Source: JBDNDK01 sp046719185 (GTDB taxonomy: Bacteria; Armatimonadota; UBA5829). From it: a stretch of DNA of 22,263 bases. The DNA is taken from positions 1-22,263 of the forward strand of contig JBDNDK010000022.1 in NCBI GenBank assembly GCA_046719185.1. The letters are read 5' to 3'. The position numbers and the translations under genes are program-made. The notes under the pieces are model-generated. The model had not been told where the DNA came from and did not search any database. It was given only the letters and a program-made list of their open reading frames with translations. Every line of letters starts with the position of its first letter. Within the stretch, counting starts at the first letter, position 1. This document shows positions 1-6,830 of the stretch, piece after piece.

Positions 1-300
1 CCTACCATTATAACCGGTGATAAGCTTGAATACCAATATAGAGAAAAAATTGCATCTATATCAGGTAATGTTGTATTCAAACAATCAGATAGAACAGCTA
101 AGGCACAAAAAGCTGTTTTCAATCAAAATACTGAGATTATTGTATTGTCTGGTGGTGTTGATGCATTTGATGAAAAAGGTCAGAAATTTCAAACTCCTGC
201 TGATGTTAAAATATCAATCAAACCTGGTGATGAATGGATTGAAGCACAGCAAGCAACTGCCACTTTTAAAATAGACCTTGATGATGAAGATAATAACTAA
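1..300 (+). CDS. LptA/OstA-like LPS-transport protein, C-terminal fragment (5' partial)
   Basis: An open frame enters from the left edge and ends at TAA 298-300, giving 99 visible residues. The text shows the repeating pattern of OstA/LptA beta-jellyroll domains: a GDKLEY segment, then ISGNVVFKQ, then an alanine-rich turn (TAKAQKAVF) and IIVLSGGV. In the family these repeats form the periplasmic bridge that carries lipopolysaccharide to the outer membrane. If correct, it implies a diderm envelope. The acidic end (DLDDEDNN) lies beyond the last repeat. The start and any signal peptide lie outside the window. The stop overlaps the stop of the convergent gene by a few bases. It could instead be the N-terminal OstA part of an LptD-like or LptC-LptA fusion protein, but the short distance from the last repeat to the stop favours an LptA-sized protein. 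Confidence 0.7.
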   Translation, partial: PTIITGDKLEYQYREKIASISGNVVFKQSDRTAKAQKAVFNQNTEIIVLSGGVDAFDEKGQKFQTPADVKISIKPGDEWIEAQQATATFKIDLDDEDNN

Positions 301-755
301 TCTTTATGTTCAAATGCACTGGGAACTGTTGATTCAATAATCATAACAGCAGCATCTGCTAGAAGATTTCCAACTTCTTCCTGCGTGATATAGCTATTAC
401 CATTTTTATCATTAACAAAATCTTTTGATATTATCTTTTTTTCAGTAAGATTTGAAATTGACTGTTTAGCCCAATGCTTATTACTTGATATTTTATTTTC
501 TAAAACAAGAGGTTTTTGACTATTTATAATAAACTCAACCATTCTATCTAATGCAACAGCAAATTCATATCTAGTTAGATAATTATCACCTTTGAAGGAA
601 CTATCTGAATACCCTTGCATTATCCCCTTCTCAGTGAGAGAATCTATAGCTTCTTTTGCCCAGTGATTCTCAGGAACATCTGAGTATTTTATTGCTTCAT
701 CTGAATAAACATTTGAAGATAACATGATAATAAATAAAATTAAAAACAATCTCAT
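297..755 (-). CDS. Small secreted protein with two SLH-like domains
   Basis: A 152-residue protein with a signal peptide (MRLFLILFIIMLSSNVYS) and two SLH-type repeats. The first, about residues 23-67, has the classic DVPENHWAKEAI, a GIMQGYSD turn and LTRYEFAVAL. The second, about 82-140, is degenerate (HWAKQSISNLTEKKI, then YITQEEVGNLL). SLH domains usually anchor proteins to cell-wall polymers or, in Cyanobacteria-like diderms, occur on outer-membrane porins and periplasmic proteins. Two repeats and nothing else is unusually small; there is no visible effector domain. I chose the third in-frame ATG because a GGAG lies 6 bases upstream; an upstream ATG at 776 would add seven residues before the signal peptide. 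It is separated from mreB by a terminator, so it may have its own promoter, although none is obvious. The function is unknown beyond probable envelope attachment. Confidence 0.8.
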   Translation of the reverse strand: MRLFLILFIIMLSSNVYSDEAIKYSDVPENHWAKEAIDSLTEKGIMQGYSDSSFKGDNYLTRYEFAVALDRMVEFIINSQKPLVLENKISSNKHWAKQSISNLTEKKIISKDFVNDKNGNSYITQEEVGNLLADAAVMIIESTVPSAFEHKD

Positions 756-776
756 AATAAACTCCATTTTCCACAT

Positions 777-803
777 AAAAAAAGCCCCGATGTAATCGGA
801 GCT
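777..803 (-). terminator. Rho-independent terminator after mreB
   Basis: Read on the minus strand, a 9-bp stem (AGCTCCGAT pairing with ATCGGGGCT, including one G-U pair) with a TAC loop is followed by seven T. It starts within a few bases of the mreB stop codon and would end the murA-mreB transcript before the SLH gene. The plus strand also has eight T after the stem, but nothing obvious needs terminating there. Confidence 0.85.
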
Positions 804-808
804 TTTTT

Positions 809-1828
809 TTATTCATAGCCAACTTCAATAAGCCGTTCTTTTATTTCTTCAAGTTTTTCCAAAGCTCTTCCACAACCTAGAGCTACACAAGAGAGTGGGT
901 CTTCAGCAACATGAACAGGAATTCCAGTTTCTTCAGAAATAAGCATATCAAGATTTCTAAGTAGAGCTGAGCCGCCAGTAAGCATTATTCCTCTATCAAT
1001 AATATCGGAGCTTAGTTCAGGCGGTGTATTTTCAAGAACATTCTTTATTCTATCTATAATACCTGCAAGGGGTTCACCAAGAGCATCTCTAATTTCATTT
1101 GATGTAACTTCAATAGTCTTAGGCAGACCAGCTACTAAGTCTCTTCCTCTAACTTCCAATGCAAGCTCAGTTTCCAATGGATATGCACTTCCAATTTTCA
1201 CTTTTATTTCTTCTGCAGTTCTATCACCAATCATGAGGTTATATTCATTTTTAATATATCTTTGAATAACCTCATCCATCTTGTTTCCACCAATTCTAAC
1301 AGACTTGCTTATCACAATTCCATCAAGAGACAATACAGCTATGTCTGTGGTGCCGCCTCCAATGTCCACAACAAGGTTGCCACCGGGAGCAGAGATTGGT
1401 AATCCAGCACCAATAGCAGCAGCCCATGGTTCTTCTATAGGATATGCTTGCTTAGCACCAGCACTTCTAGCAGCCTGAACAACTGCTCTCTTTTCTACAG
1501 AAGTAACCTGTGATGGCACTGCAATAACTACAGTTGGTTTCAATATTCTTTTTCTGCCACAAACTTTGTTAAAAAGGTATGCAAGCATTCTTTCAGTTGT
1601 TGAATAGTCTGCAATAACACCATCACACATAGGTCTAATAGCAACAATATTCCCAGGTGTTCTACCTATCATCAATCTGGCTTCTTCACCAACAGCCACT
1701 AGATTTTGGTTTGTGGTGTTCATTGCAACTACAGAAGGCTCTCTGAGAACAATGCCCTTTCCTCTGAGGTAAACAAGTATATTGGCAGTTCCTAAATCAA
1801 TGCCCAACTCAGGCGTCAGGCTAAACAT
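809..1828 (-). CDS. mreB: Rod-shape determining protein MreB
   Basis: This is a 339-residue bacterial actin that polymerises under the inner membrane and steers the peptidoglycan elongation machinery. All actin-fold ATP motifs are visible: phosphate-1 loop GIDLGTANILVY (residues 9-20), the IEEP motif near 131-134 with its catalytic Glu, phosphate-2 loop VVDIGGGTTDIAVL (153-166), and the adenosine motif IMLTGGSALL near residue 285. The length matches the family. Its ATG lies inside the end of murA (the shared bases are ATGTTTAG), so translation is probably coupled to murA; no strong separate Shine-Dalgarno is seen. The mreB-murA pairing is in line with a wall-synthesis operon. The usual mreC and mreD partners are absent from this position; mreB instead ends at a terminator. 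The identification is secure, although Mbl or MreBH paralogues cannot be distinguished by eye. Confidence 0.97.
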   Translation of the reverse strand: MFSLTPELGIDLGTANILVYLRGKGIVLREPSVVAMNTTNQNLVAVGEEARLMIGRTPGNIVAIRPMCDGVIADYSTTERMLAYLFNKVCGRKRILKPTVVIAVPSQVTSVEKRAVVQAARSAGAKQAYPIEEPWAAAIGAGLPISAPGGNLVVDIGGGTTDIAVLSLDGIVISKSVRIGGNKMDEVIQRYIKNEYNLMIGDRTAEEIKVKIGSAYPLETELALEVRGRDLVAGLPKTIEVTSNEIRDALGEPLAGIIDRIKNVLENTPPELSSDIIDRGIMLTGGSALLRNLDMLISEETGIPVHVAEDPLSCVALGCGRALEKLEEIKERLIEVGYE

Positions 1829-3104
1829 AAGCTTTCTCTCTCTCTTGCTCTAGTGGTGCGGAATCAACCTGAGCACCAAGAGCTTTTAATTTTTGTAATA
1901 AGTTTTCATAGCCTCTATCAACATGTTCAAGACCCGAAATGCTGCTTGTGCCTTCAGCAGCAAGTGCTGCACAAATCAATGCTGCTCCAGCTCTTAAATC
2001 AGACGCAACAGTTTCAGCACCAGTAAGTTTCTCAACTCCATTTATAACAGCAGTTCTGCCTTCTTGCTTTATATCAGCACCCATTCTTCTGAGTTCATCA
2101 ACATATTTGAATCTTCTTTCATATACATTTTCAGTTATAATAGATGTTCCTTTTGCAATAGAAAGCAATGCAGCAAAAGGTTGTTGCAAGTCTGTAGGAA
2201 ATCCTGGATGAGGCATAGTAACAATATCTGTAGCCATTGGCCTATCATTGCATCTTACTCTCATTGAATCTTCATATATATCAACAATAGCTCCAATTTC
2301 TCTGAGTTTTAATACAAATGGCTGAACATGTTCTGGTTTGATTCCTACAATTTTGGCATCGCCAAGTGTTGCAACAATAGCAACAGCCCAAGTGCCAGCT
2401 TCCATTCTATCAGGGACAACAGTATATTCAACTGCTTTAAGTTCCTGAACACCTTGAATAGTAACAGTAGATGTACCTGCACCAGTAATCTTAGCACCCA
2501 TAGCATTTAAGAATGATTGCACTTCTAATATTTCTGGCTCAGCAGCAGCATTATGAATGGTAGTAACTCCCTCAGCAAGACATGCTGTGGTCATTAAATG
2601 CTGTGTTGCACCAGCACTAGGGAAATTCAAATAAATTTGCGTGCCTTTTAGTTTGCTGCATTCAGCCTCAACAAAACCATGGTCATTGTTTACATAAGCA
2701 CCTAATGCTTGAATGCCTTTTACATGGAAATCTATTGGTCTTGCACCAATATCACAACCACCAGGCATAGCAACTCTAGCATATCCTTTTCTAGCAAGAA
2801 CAGGACCAAGTACACAAAAAGAAGCTCTCATTTTTTTCACCAATTCATAAGGAGCTTCAGTGGCTTTTATATCTGTGGAATCAATATAAACGCTACCAGA
2901 TGTATCTCTCTCACACTTCACACCAAGTGATCTCAAAACTTCCATCATAGTATTGACATCACCAATGGAAGGAACATTATGCAAAATTGTTTCACCCTTT
3001 GCAAGAAGAGCAGAAGCTAAAATAGCAAGTGTGCTGTTTTTACTTCCACTAACCTTAACCGTACCATGCAGTCTAGCACCACCGGTCAATAAAAGCTTGC
3101 GCAA
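1821..3104 (-). CDS. murA: UDP-N-acetylglucosamine 1-carboxyvinyltransferase MurA
   Basis: MurA transfers enolpyruvate from PEP to UDP-GlcNAc, the first committed step of peptidoglycan synthesis, in the cytoplasm. The protein shows the N-terminal substrate loop GTVKVSGSKNS, the fosfomycin-target loop MPGGCDIGARPIDFH with its active-site Cys (residue 117 from the chosen start), and the later PDRMEAGTW and GFPTDLQQPF motifs. The length of about 427 residues is normal. Two starts are possible: GTG at 3110, only about 2 bases after an AGGAGG site, or TTG at 3104, 8 bases after it. I prefer TTG for its normal spacing and because MRKLLLTGG resembles typical MurA beginnings. It overlaps mreB downstream by 8 bases. 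Cys at the active site predicts fosfomycin sensitivity at the target level, since Asp replaces it in naturally resistant MurA proteins. Confidence 0.96.
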   Translation of the reverse strand: MRKLLLTGGARLHGTVKVSGSKNSTLAILASALLAKGETILHNVPSIGDVNTMMEVLRSLGVKCERDTSGSVYIDSTDIKATEAPYELVKKMRASFCVLGPVLARKGYARVAMPGGCDIGARPIDFHVKGIQALGAYVNNDHGFVEAECSKLKGTQIYLNFPSAGATQHLMTTACLAEGVTTIHNAAAEPEILEVQSFLNAMGAKITGAGTSTVTIQGVQELKAVEYTVVPDRMEAGTWAVAIVATLGDAKIVGIKPEHVQPFVLKLREIGAIVDIYEDSMRVRCNDRPMATDIVTMPHPGFPTDLQQPFAALLSIAKGTSIITENVYERRFKYVDELRRMGADIKQEGRTAVINGVEKLTGAETVASDLRAGAALICAALAAEGTSSISGLEHVDRGYENLLQKLKALGAQVDSAPLEQEREKAYV

Positions 3105-3228
3105 GATCACGACCTCCTGTCAAAAATCTCTCGCCCTTAGTCTATTTCGTATCAGATTAGTGCGTATTCATATTATGGTATATAACCAGAATTTATTAAT
3201 ACCTAAAATAAAAAAACAGGACGAGCAA

Positions 3229-3256
3229 TTGACTCATTTAGTATTTGATATATATT
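3229..3256 (+). promoter_or_regulatory. Sigma-70-like promoter pair facing an apparently gene-free region
   Basis: TTGACT at 3229-3234 and TATATT at 3251-3256 are separated by 16 bases. No plus-strand protein gene follows, so it either drives a small RNA or is a chance match in AT-rich DNA. Confidence 0.3.
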
Positions 3257-3313
3257 CACAAGAAACTCAGATAATTGAAAAGCTCCTGAACAAATCCTTA
3301 GTACACAAAAAAA

Positions 3314-3390
3314 CCTGACCCTATAGGCTAAATTTTCTTCGGACAATATAAATATTCAACAGTCCGCATATAAAAACCTTGGGAATCAGG
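3314..3390. repeat. Nested inverted repeats (possible RNA fold)
   Basis: An outer pairing of CCTGACCC (3314-3321) with GGG plus TCAGG (3381-3383 and 3386-3390, two bases bulged) encloses an inner pairing CGGAC (3340-3344) with GTCCG (3362-3366). Both pairings use most of the G and C available in an otherwise AT-rich stretch. The strand of any RNA is unknown. Confidence 0.35.
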
Positions 3391-3392
3391 AA

Positions 3393-3435
3393 AATATTCC
3401 AGATTTGTCATCATATTGCTCCCAATCTGAATATT
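3393..3435. repeat. Imperfect inverted repeat, possible pyr-operon or small-RNA terminator
   Basis: AATATTCCAGATT (3393-3405) pairs with AATCTGAATATT (3424-3435) with one bulged base and an 18-base loop. On the minus strand the arm runs into TTTT and then CCTG, so it could be a weak terminator for pyrF. On the plus strand it is followed by a second small hairpin (ATAAC/GTTAT) and a run of six T near 3460. Confidence 0.4.
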
Positions 3436-3646
3436 ATTTTATAACATTTTGTTATTATATTTTTTATAAACAATAGCTCTAATATTGTTATTACATCACT
3501 TAAGATTCTATTTCATATCAGATGACAATTAATTATACATCTATATCTAACATTCCTGCAAGGATTTTTCTAATCAGAACCAATATTTATAGCTTTTTTT
3601 GCATAATTTTGAGAAATCTAGCTACTTTTTAGCTCATATATTGACT

Positions 3647-4372
3647 CTATAAAACAGATTCTATTTCTTTTGCTATATTCCTTGCAGATTCAACTGGATT
3701 TTCATCTGCTATTATTGGTCTGCCTATAACCAAGAAATCTGAGCCTAATTGTATTGATTCAGCTGGAGTTTTTATTCTCTTCTGATCTGCAACATCTGAA
3801 CCAGCTGGTCTGACCCCAGGTGTAACAACTATAAAGTTCTCACAGCAGGTTTTTCTAATTAAGGATATTTCATGTGGAGATGCAACTACTCCATCAAGTC
3901 CAGCAATCTTTGCACATTCAGCTAAATGCATCACCTGATCACCCATAGCACCACAGATTCTCAACTCATTATTTAAGGTAGGCTGATCTATACTTGTCAA
4001 GATAGTTACACCTATTACCAATGGACAAGGAATGCCTAAAGACTCCGATGTTTTAACTGCTGATTCTTTAGCTCTTTTCATCATCTCAATTCCACCAAGA
4101 CAATGAACATTTATCATCCATACACCATTTTGAACAGCTGTGTTCATTGCACCAGCTACAGTGTTAGGTATATCCATAAACTTGGCATCATAAAATATTT
4201 TATCAGCACCCAAATTTTTAAGTTTTTGAAAAATCTCCGGACCTGTTTTGTTGAAAAGCTCTAAACCAACCTTAAAAGCTCCAACTTCATCTCTTAACAT
4301 ATCTACAAGAGATTCTGCTTTTTCATAAGAATCAACATCAAGAGCAACAATTATTCTATCTTTTGCATTCAT
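3647..4372 (-). CDS. pyrF: Orotidine 5'-phosphate decarboxylase PyrF
   Basis: This enzyme decarboxylates OMP to UMP, the last step of de novo pyrimidine synthesis, in the cytoplasm. The 241-residue TIM barrel carries the N-terminal IIVALDVDS strand (substrate Asp), the charged catalytic cluster DAKFMDIPNT (Asp62, Lys64, Asp67), and the phosphate-binding end TPGVRPAGSDVADQKR followed by LVIGRPI. The length is that of bacterial group I enzymes. Its ATG directly follows the pyrD stop codon with no spacer, so the two are translationally coupled. It is the last gene of the nitroreductase-pyrK-pyrD-pyrF operon. The enzyme is recognised with high certainty. Confidence 0.97.
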   Translation of the reverse strand: MNAKDRIIVALDVDSYEKAESLVDMLRDEVGAFKVGLELFNKTGPEIFQKLKNLGADKIFYDAKFMDIPNTVAGAMNTAVQNGVWMINVHCLGGIEMMKRAKESAVKTSESLGIPCPLVIGVTILTSIDQPTLNNELRICGAMGDQVMHLAECAKIAGLDGVVASPHEISLIRKTCCENFIVVTPGVRPAGSDVADQKRIKTPAESIQLGSDFLVIGRPIIADENPVESARNIAKEIESVL

Positions 4373-5293
4373 TTATTTTACTGTTCCTATAATTTCATTT
4401 ATATTTTCAATATTCATTGATATCATATATTCTATAAGCCCATCTATTATATCAGATGCCGACATTGGATTTACAAAATTTGCTGTTCCGATAGATATAG
4501 CACTAGCACCTGCAAGCATAAACTCCACTGCATCAAAACTATTCATAATCCCTCCCATACCCAAAACAGGAACATCTATTGATCTGGCTACATCATACAC
4601 CATTCTAAGAGCTATTGGTTTAATTGCTGGTCCTGACAAACCACCTGTTTTGTTTGCAAGTCTGAATGTTCTTTTCCAAGGATCTATTGCAGTTCCTAAA
4701 ATTGTATTTATCAGTGATACTGCATCACTACCTGCATCAACAGCAGCTTGAGCTAATGATACTATATCACCAGTATTTGGGGAAAGCTTTGTGATGATTG
4801 GTTTTGAGGTTGCATTTCTCACTTTGCTAACAACTTCTTTAATACCCTCTTCACTTGAACCAAATACTATACATCCTTCCTTTACATTTGGACAGGATAC
4901 ATTTATCTCAAGAGCAGCAATATTTTCAAGAGGATCTAATTTTTTTGTTACATATTCATATTCTTCAACAGAATGCCCTACTACATTTACTATAACAGGT
5001 ACATCATATTGTGATAAAAATGGAAGTTTTTCATCAATAAATGAGTTAACACCTTCATTTTGAAGACCGATTGCATTGAGCATTCCTGATGGAGTTTCAA
5101 CTGTTCTTGGATAATCATTTCCAAGCCAAGGTTCTTTTGAGACACCTTTAACAATAATTGCACCTAATATACTCAAATCAAAAAAATCAGACATTTCCTT
5201 GCCAAAGCCAAATGTACCGGATGCTACAGTTACAGGATTTTTTATTTCAATCCCAGCAAAGTTGATCTTTAAGTTTGGATTAGTTAATCCCAT
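4373..5293 (-). CDS. pyrD: Dihydroorotate dehydrogenase, class 1B catalytic subunit
   Basis: This subunit oxidises dihydroorotate to orotate with FMN. It is a cytosolic class 1 enzyme, since there is no N-terminal membrane helix. Visible motifs are the FMN strand NPVTVASGTFGFG near residue 20, the substrate loop LNAIGLQNEGV (72-82), and EINVSCPNVKEG with the catalytic base Cys134, the mark of class 1. Later FMN-phosphate elements read VLGMGGI and SIGTANF. The adjoining pyrK places it in class 1B, which passes electrons to NAD+ through PyrK. The ATG overlaps the end of pyrK by 10 bases and is preceded by GGAGG at a 7-base spacing. The length of 306 residues is typical. Confidence 0.96.
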   Translation of the reverse strand: MGLTNPNLKINFAGIEIKNPVTVASGTFGFGKEMSDFFDLSILGAIIVKGVSKEPWLGNDYPRTVETPSGMLNAIGLQNEGVNSFIDEKLPFLSQYDVPVIVNVVGHSVEEYEYVTKKLDPLENIAALEINVSCPNVKEGCIVFGSSEEGIKEVVSKVRNATSKPIITKLSPNTGDIVSLAQAAVDAGSDAVSLINTILGTAIDPWKRTFRLANKTGGLSGPAIKPIALRMVYDVARSIDVPVLGMGGIMNSFDAVEFMLAGASAISIGTANFVNPMSASDIIDGLIEYMISMNIENINEIIGTVK

Positions 5294-6114
5294 ATTATAG
5301 CCTCCGCATCAAAAACTGGTCCTTCTACACAAACTCTTTCTCTATGCCAGCCTTCACCAGAAGTATCACCAACAAAATTACCCTTTATTTTCTGCACACA
5401 GCCCAAACAAACACCTGTGCCGCAGGACATATTGTTCTCTAAAGAAACTTGGCATTTTGCAACACCTGCTTCTTTGCAAATTCTGGCAACTTCTCTCATC
5501 ATCTGATGAGGACCGCAAGAATATACTCTTACTTTTTTAGGATTTTTTACAGAATCTAGATGCTTTTGAAGCAATTCAGTAACAAAACCCTTATGTCCAT
5601 AACTTCCATCATCAGTTGATATTCCGACATCAACTCCATGACTTCTAAATTCAGTTTCACACATCAAAGCATCTTTGCTTTTTGCCCCGCTTAATACTGT
5701 AATGCTTTCACATCCCCATTTGTTGCATAAGCCATCACATAAAAAATGAAGAGGTGCTGAACCACATCCACCTGCAACAATAACATGCTCTGCATCAGGA
5801 TCATCTCCATAATCAAATGATGAACCTAATGGACCTACAACACTAATTTTTTCTCCATTTTGCCTTTTATACAAAATAGCAGTTCCTCTGCCAACAAGCA
5901 CATATAAAAGACTAAATATTCCTTCGTCAGGATAAGTTGAGTGTATAGAAAAAGGTCTTCTTAATAATGGGTCTGTTGTTTCTGATACTCTAACATTAAG
6001 GAATTGACCTGGTTTTGCTTGTTGAGCAATTTCTTTACCAGTAAGCATACATCTTATAACTCCCGGTGCCACCTCTGTCTGAGCTATTATTTCACATTCA
6101 TATACTGACTTCAT
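5284..6114 (-). CDS. pyrK: Dihydroorotate dehydrogenase electron-transfer subunit PyrK
   Basis: This is a ferredoxin-reductase-type subunit that moves electrons from PyrD FMN through a [2Fe-2S] cluster and FAD to NAD+. The order is a flavin-binding barrel with the RRPFSIHS motif (about residues 52-59), a nucleotide-binding domain beginning VAGGCGSAPLHFL, and a C-terminal cluster domain with Cys231, Cys236, Cys239 and Cys262 (pattern MSCGTGVCLGC and then RVCVEGP). The length is about 276 residues, slightly longer than the roughly 260 of the family. The ATG at 6114 is chosen because AGGTG lies just upstream; an in-frame GTG at 6120 sits inside that site. It overlaps pyrD downstream by 10 bases and is separated from the upstream nitroreductase gene by about 18 bases. 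Confidence 0.95.
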   Translation of the reverse strand: MKSVYECEIIAQTEVAPGVIRCMLTGKEIAQQAKPGQFLNVRVSETTDPLLRRPFSIHSTYPDEGIFSLLYVLVGRGTAILYKRQNGEKISVVGPLGSSFDYGDDPDAEHVIVAGGCGSAPLHFLCDGLCNKWGCESITVLSGAKSKDALMCETEFRSHGVDVGISTDDGSYGHKGFVTELLQKHLDSVKNPKKVRVYSCGPHQMMREVARICKEAGVAKCQVSLENNMSCGTGVCLGCVQKIKGNFVGDTSGEGWHRERVCVEGPVFDAEAIIWD

Positions 6115-6132
6115 TTTCACCTGCCAATTAAA

Positions 6133-6630
6133 TTAACCATCAAACTTTTCCCACATCAAAACTTCTGACAATGGTTTCTTTGATGGCTTAGGGTCTGAAT
6201 TGCTGTAGCCTATTGAAATACTGCTGATTAAAGTGTAGTTATCCGGAACATCTAAAAGTTTTCTAATATCATCTGCATAAGGCTTCTTATCTCCAGCAAC
6301 CCAGCAAGATCCTAATCCATATGCTTTTGCTCCAAGCAGAATATTTTGAGTAGCTGCAGAACCATCTTCAAGAAAATACTTTGTTTTCTCAGAAAAGATA
6401 ACAATACAGCAAGGGGCATCAGCAATAAATTTTCCATATTCACAAATATCTGCTAGTTTTTTTCTTGTAGATTCTTCTGTAACAACAATAAAAATCAACG
6501 GCTGCAAATTCAAAGCTGTTGCAGCTAGCCTACCACAGTCAACTATATCTTCTATTATCTTTTTTTCAACTGGAGTTTTATCATATTGCCTTATACTTCT
6601 TCTTGATTTTATACAATCTATAGCATCCAT
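6133..6630 (-). CDS. Nitroreductase-family FMN oxidoreductase
   Basis: A 165-residue protein of the NADPH/FMN nitroreductase fold. It begins with the family signature SRRSIRQYDKTPV (FMN-phosphate Arg residues), followed by AATALNLQPLIFIVV, and ends with the GSAATQNILLGAKAYGLGSCW motif that packs on FMN. Family members reduce quinones, flavins or nitro compounds with NAD(P)H; the natural substrate here cannot be read from sequence. The chosen ATG at 6630 follows GGAG by 7 bases; a TTG at 6651 would extend it. It is the first gene of the pyr cluster, so it is probably co-transcribed with pyrK-pyrD-pyrF. That could mean a flavin or electron-transfer role near PyrK, or simply operon hitch-hiking. 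Confidence 0.88.
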   Translation of the reverse strand: MDAIDCIKSRRSIRQYDKTPVEKKIIEDIVDCGRLAATALNLQPLIFIVVTEESTRKKLADICEYGKFIADAPCCIVIFSEKTKYFLEDGSAATQNILLGAKAYGLGSCWVAGDKKPYADDIRKLLDVPDNYTLISSISIGYSNSDPKPSKKPLSEVLMWEKFDG

Positions 6631-6676
6631 AATCATTCTCCATTTATTCAACTATACCCACATAATATTCTAAAAC

Positions 6677-6692
6677 ATTATAACTAATTATA
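6677..6692 (-). promoter_or_regulatory. Candidate -10 boxes for the nitroreductase-pyr operon
   Basis: On the minus strand two perfect TATAAT boxes (plus-strand ATTATA at 6677-6682 and 6687-6692) lie in tandem 10-bp repeats, about 50-60 bases before the nitroreductase start. The matching -35 sites are poor, so the assignment is tentative. Confidence 0.4.
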
Positions 6693-6753
6693 ACTGATTG
6701 AGATGATAGATTAAATGATAAAAATATGCTTTATTATTATGGTATAGATAATA

Positions 6754-6782
6754 TGTAAGGTTTGCTTTGACATTACCTTACA
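6754..6782. repeat. Inverted repeat across the -35 box (candidate operator)
   Basis: TGTAAGG (6754-6760) and CCTTACA (6776-6782) form perfect 7-bp arms with a 15-base spacer that contains the TTGACA -35 element of the downstream promoter. The arm centres are about 22 bp apart, two helical turns, as expected for a dimeric regulator binding one face of the DNA. It lies upstream of the expected transcript start, so it would act as DNA rather than as an RNA hairpin. Confidence 0.5.
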
Positions 6783-6796
6783 AGTTGTTTTACAAT
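6767..6796 (+). promoter_or_regulatory. Sigma-70-type promoter of the isomerase-like gene
   Basis: A perfect TTGACA (6767-6772), an 18-base spacer and TACAAT (6791-6796, five of six consensus bases) place the transcript start near 6803, about 28 bases before the ATG at 6831. It is one of the strongest promoter matches in the window. Confidence 0.75.
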
Positions 6797-6830
6797 TGAA
6801 TCTCTATATTGCATAATTTTGGAGTAATTT

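Larger units (their letters stand above)
3105..3646. other. 542-bp gene-poor stretch between pyrF and murA
   Basis: No convincing protein gene is seen in any frame; the longest frames are low-complexity or antisense continuations. The stretch must hold the murA promoter (minus strand; a TAATAT box at 3170-3175 is the best -10, with a poor -35) and the 3' end of the pyr transcript. It also holds a plus-strand promoter-like pair and several nested inverted repeats, listed separately, which could form an RNA. Confidence 0.6.

Noticed and set aside
17..274. An 85-codon plus-strand frame at the left edge.
   Set aside because: It is out of frame with the clear OstA-like reading, and its composition (Leu/Lys-rich, no motif) is that of a shadow frame.
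2953..3318. A 121-codon plus-strand frame running out of murA into the intergenic region.
   Set aside because: Its first half is antisense to murA, and its second half is low-complexity with no family resemblance, ribosome site or sensible start.
3604..3640. Small AGCTA/TAGCT inverted repeat after pyrF as the operon terminator.
   Set aside because: The 5-bp stem has no following T run on the minus strand; the larger repeat at 3393-3435 is a better though still weak candidate.
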